A stretch of DNA of 35,077 nt. Source: an uncultured Bacteroides sp. (GTDB taxonomy: Bacteria > Bacteroidota > Bacteroidia > Bacteroidales > Bacteroidaceae). Both the position numbers and the translations under genes were made by a program. Below the pieces are notes generated by a model. The model did not search any database. It was not told where the DNA came from and worked only from the letters and a program-made list of their open reading frames with translations. Positions 34,203 through 35,077 of the stretch are shown one piece after another (position 1 is the first letter of the stretch; each line of letters opens with the position of its first letter). The stretch covers positions 1 through 35,077 of the forward strand of contig CALUJK010000056.1 of the NCBI GenBank assembly GCA_944320945.1. Direction: 5' to 3'.

Positions 34203-34424
34203 TCAGGCGGCCGGTGGCGTATTCAGACAGAAGAATACCGCCGTGCTGATGAGGATGACGCCCAGCACTCCGTAGAACCACCGGGCCTGCCGCCGGCCTA
34301 CGTTCTTCACGATGAACTGCGTGTTGTGGGCGGTGAAGAACCACTCCCAGTTGCAGAGCGCCGCCAGCAGGCTGACGATGCCCGCCGCGGCAAAGATGCC
34401 TTGTATGATGTATTGGCTTATCAT
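34203..34424 (-). CDS. Imm17-like small two-helix membrane protein
   Basis: The 73-residue protein has two predicted membrane helices (~6-26 and ~50-68) joined by a basic loop (NTQFIVKNVGRRQARWFYG). The pattern matches, from memory, the family annotated as Imm17, a putative toxin-immunity protein common in Bacteroidales. No toxin gene is seen nearby. It lies 12 bases after tsaE on the same strand, so it belongs to that operon. The immunity role is only a family label; a membrane housekeeping role is equally possible. Confidence 0.65.
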   Translation of the reverse strand: MISQYIIQGIFAAAGIVSLLAALCNWEWFFTAHNTQFIVKNVGRRQARWFYGVLGVILISTAVFFCLNTPPAA

Positions 34425-34436
34425 GACCGGCGGGGG

Positions 34437-34862
34437 TTAGCGGGCTTCGTCCAGGGTGAGCCGGCGGCTGCCGCCTTCCGTCTCTTCGATGGTGACCTTC
34501 ACGGCGTTGCCGGGCAGCAGGTCGTCAATCAGTTCCGGCCACTCGATGAAGCAGAGGGCACCGCTGTAGAAGTAGTCCTCGTAGCCCATGTCGTACACCT
34601 CTTCCAGCTTCTTGATGCGGTAGAAGTCGAAGTGGTAAATCAGTTCGCCGGTGGTGTCCGAGCGGTATTCGTTGACAATGGCAAAGGTGGGCGAGGTGAT
34701 GACGTCCGTCACGCCCAGCGCCTCGCATACGGCCTTGATGAAGGTGGTCTTGCCGGCTCCCATCTTGCCGTAGAAGGCAAACACGGTGTTGTCGCCCATG
34801 GCCTCGATGAAGCGGCGGGCGGCGTCTTGAATCTGTTCTAAGGATTGAATGTTGATTTCCAT
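34437..34862 (-). CDS. tsaE: tRNA threonylcarbamoyladenosine biosynthesis ATPase TsaE
   Basis: The 141-residue protein has a Walker A loop GKMGAGKTT (32-40), [10 protein letters not shown], a YHFDFYRIK segment and [13 protein letters not shown] near the C-terminus, all diagnostic of TsaE. It supports the TsaB/TsaD complex that makes t6A at position 37 of ANN-decoding tRNAs. It is a full-length cytoplasmic protein. Its upstream neighbour, 27 bases away, is a metal-transport permease. Confidence 0.95.
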   Translation of the reverse strand: MEINIQSLEQIQDAARRFIEAMGDNTVFAFYGKMGAGKTTFIKAVCEALGVTDVITSPTFAIVNEYRSDTTGELIYHFDFYRIKKLEEVYDMGYEDYFYSGALCFIEWPELIDDLLPGNAVKVTIEETEGGSRRLTLDEAR

Positions 34863-34889
34863 ATCTTATTTGTATTATCTGATGACGTT

Positions 34890-35077
34890 TTATGATTTGC
34901 GGTGTGTGCGGAGGGCGGTCACCGTCTTGCACACGGCGTATAGCGCAATGGAGACGAAGATGATGGCTGCCCCGGACGGCACGTTGAGCCAGGTGGAGAC
35001 CAGCAGTCCCCCTAGGCAACCGGCACAACCGATGAGCATGGATAGGCCGATGATGCGTTGGAAACGGGAGGTGAAGA
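34890..35077 (-). CDS. C-terminal end of an ABC-3 family metal ABC transporter permease
   Basis: The frame is open to the window edge and ends with TAA at 34890-34892, giving 62 visible residues. The sequence (FTSRFQRIIGLSMLIGCAGCLGGLLVSTWLNVPSGAAIIFV...LRTHRKS) has two membrane segments and the WLNVPSGAAI motif seen at the C-terminus of ZnuB/MntB-type permeases for Zn or Mn. The metal cannot be told from this fragment. Confidence 0.75.
   Translation of the reverse strand, partial: FTSRFQRIIGLSMLIGCAGCLGGLLVSTWLNVPSGAAIIFVSIALYAVCKTVTALRTHRKS

Noticed and set aside
34203..34424. Toxin-immunity module at the tsaE locus
   Set aside because: Only an Imm17-like protein is present and no toxin is encoded in the window.

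Overview
The window looks like chromosomal DNA of a gut Bacteroides (order Bacteroidales). The evidence is TAnnTTTG-type -7 promoter boxes with TTTG-like -33 boxes, many Bacteroidota-specific families (fimbrillin-like lipoproteins, DUF5689, DUF4834, a lipidated TamA homologue), a long DnaE, and LxxC lipoboxes. I cannot name the species. No rRNA, tRNA, insertion sequence, phage gene or CRISPR array was seen.

Bases 1-8277 (+) hold a candidate surface nucleic-acid acquisition locus. It contains a 5'-truncated fimbrillin-like protein fused to a DNA/RNA non-specific endonuclease, and a lipoprotein with fimbrillin-like, choice-of-anchor J and lamin-tail domains. These are followed by a TonB-dependent receptor with no SusD partner, a DUF5689 plus choice-of-anchor J lipoprotein, and a secreted endonuclease/exonuclease/phosphatase. 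Intrinsic-terminator-like hairpins sit between some of the genes. The likely scheme is cleavage of nucleic acid at the surface, import of fragments through the TonB receptor, and further hydrolysis in the periplasm.

Bases 8316-18373 (+) are core envelope and housekeeping genes: a tamB-tamL pair, a sugar-nucleotidyltransferase-like protein and an ABC-F ATPase. Bases 18441-23910 hold a lone GH29 alpha-L-fucosidase (-), a 600-base intergenic stretch with an 88-base imperfect palindrome, an M13 peptidase lipoprotein (+), a small DUF6563-like secreted protein and a TetR regulator (+).

Bases 24008-25777 (-) are psd, pssA and a DUF4834 protein. They diverge from dnaE (+), whose promoter contains two abutting perfect dyads. 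trxA and a small acidic protein follow.

Bases 30608-35077 (-) run, in transcription order, from the end of a metal ABC permease through tsaE and an Imm17-like membrane protein. Next come a promoter embedded in a 14-base perfect inverted repeat, a roughly 310-base GC-rich leader, two fimbrillin-like lipoproteins, a trio of 15-base dyads spaced exactly 22 bases apart, and an HU-like DNA-binding protein with an acidic tail. The promoter/inverted repeat and the dyad trio are the most intriguing regulatory structures, and the nuclease/TonB locus is the most intriguing gene system.
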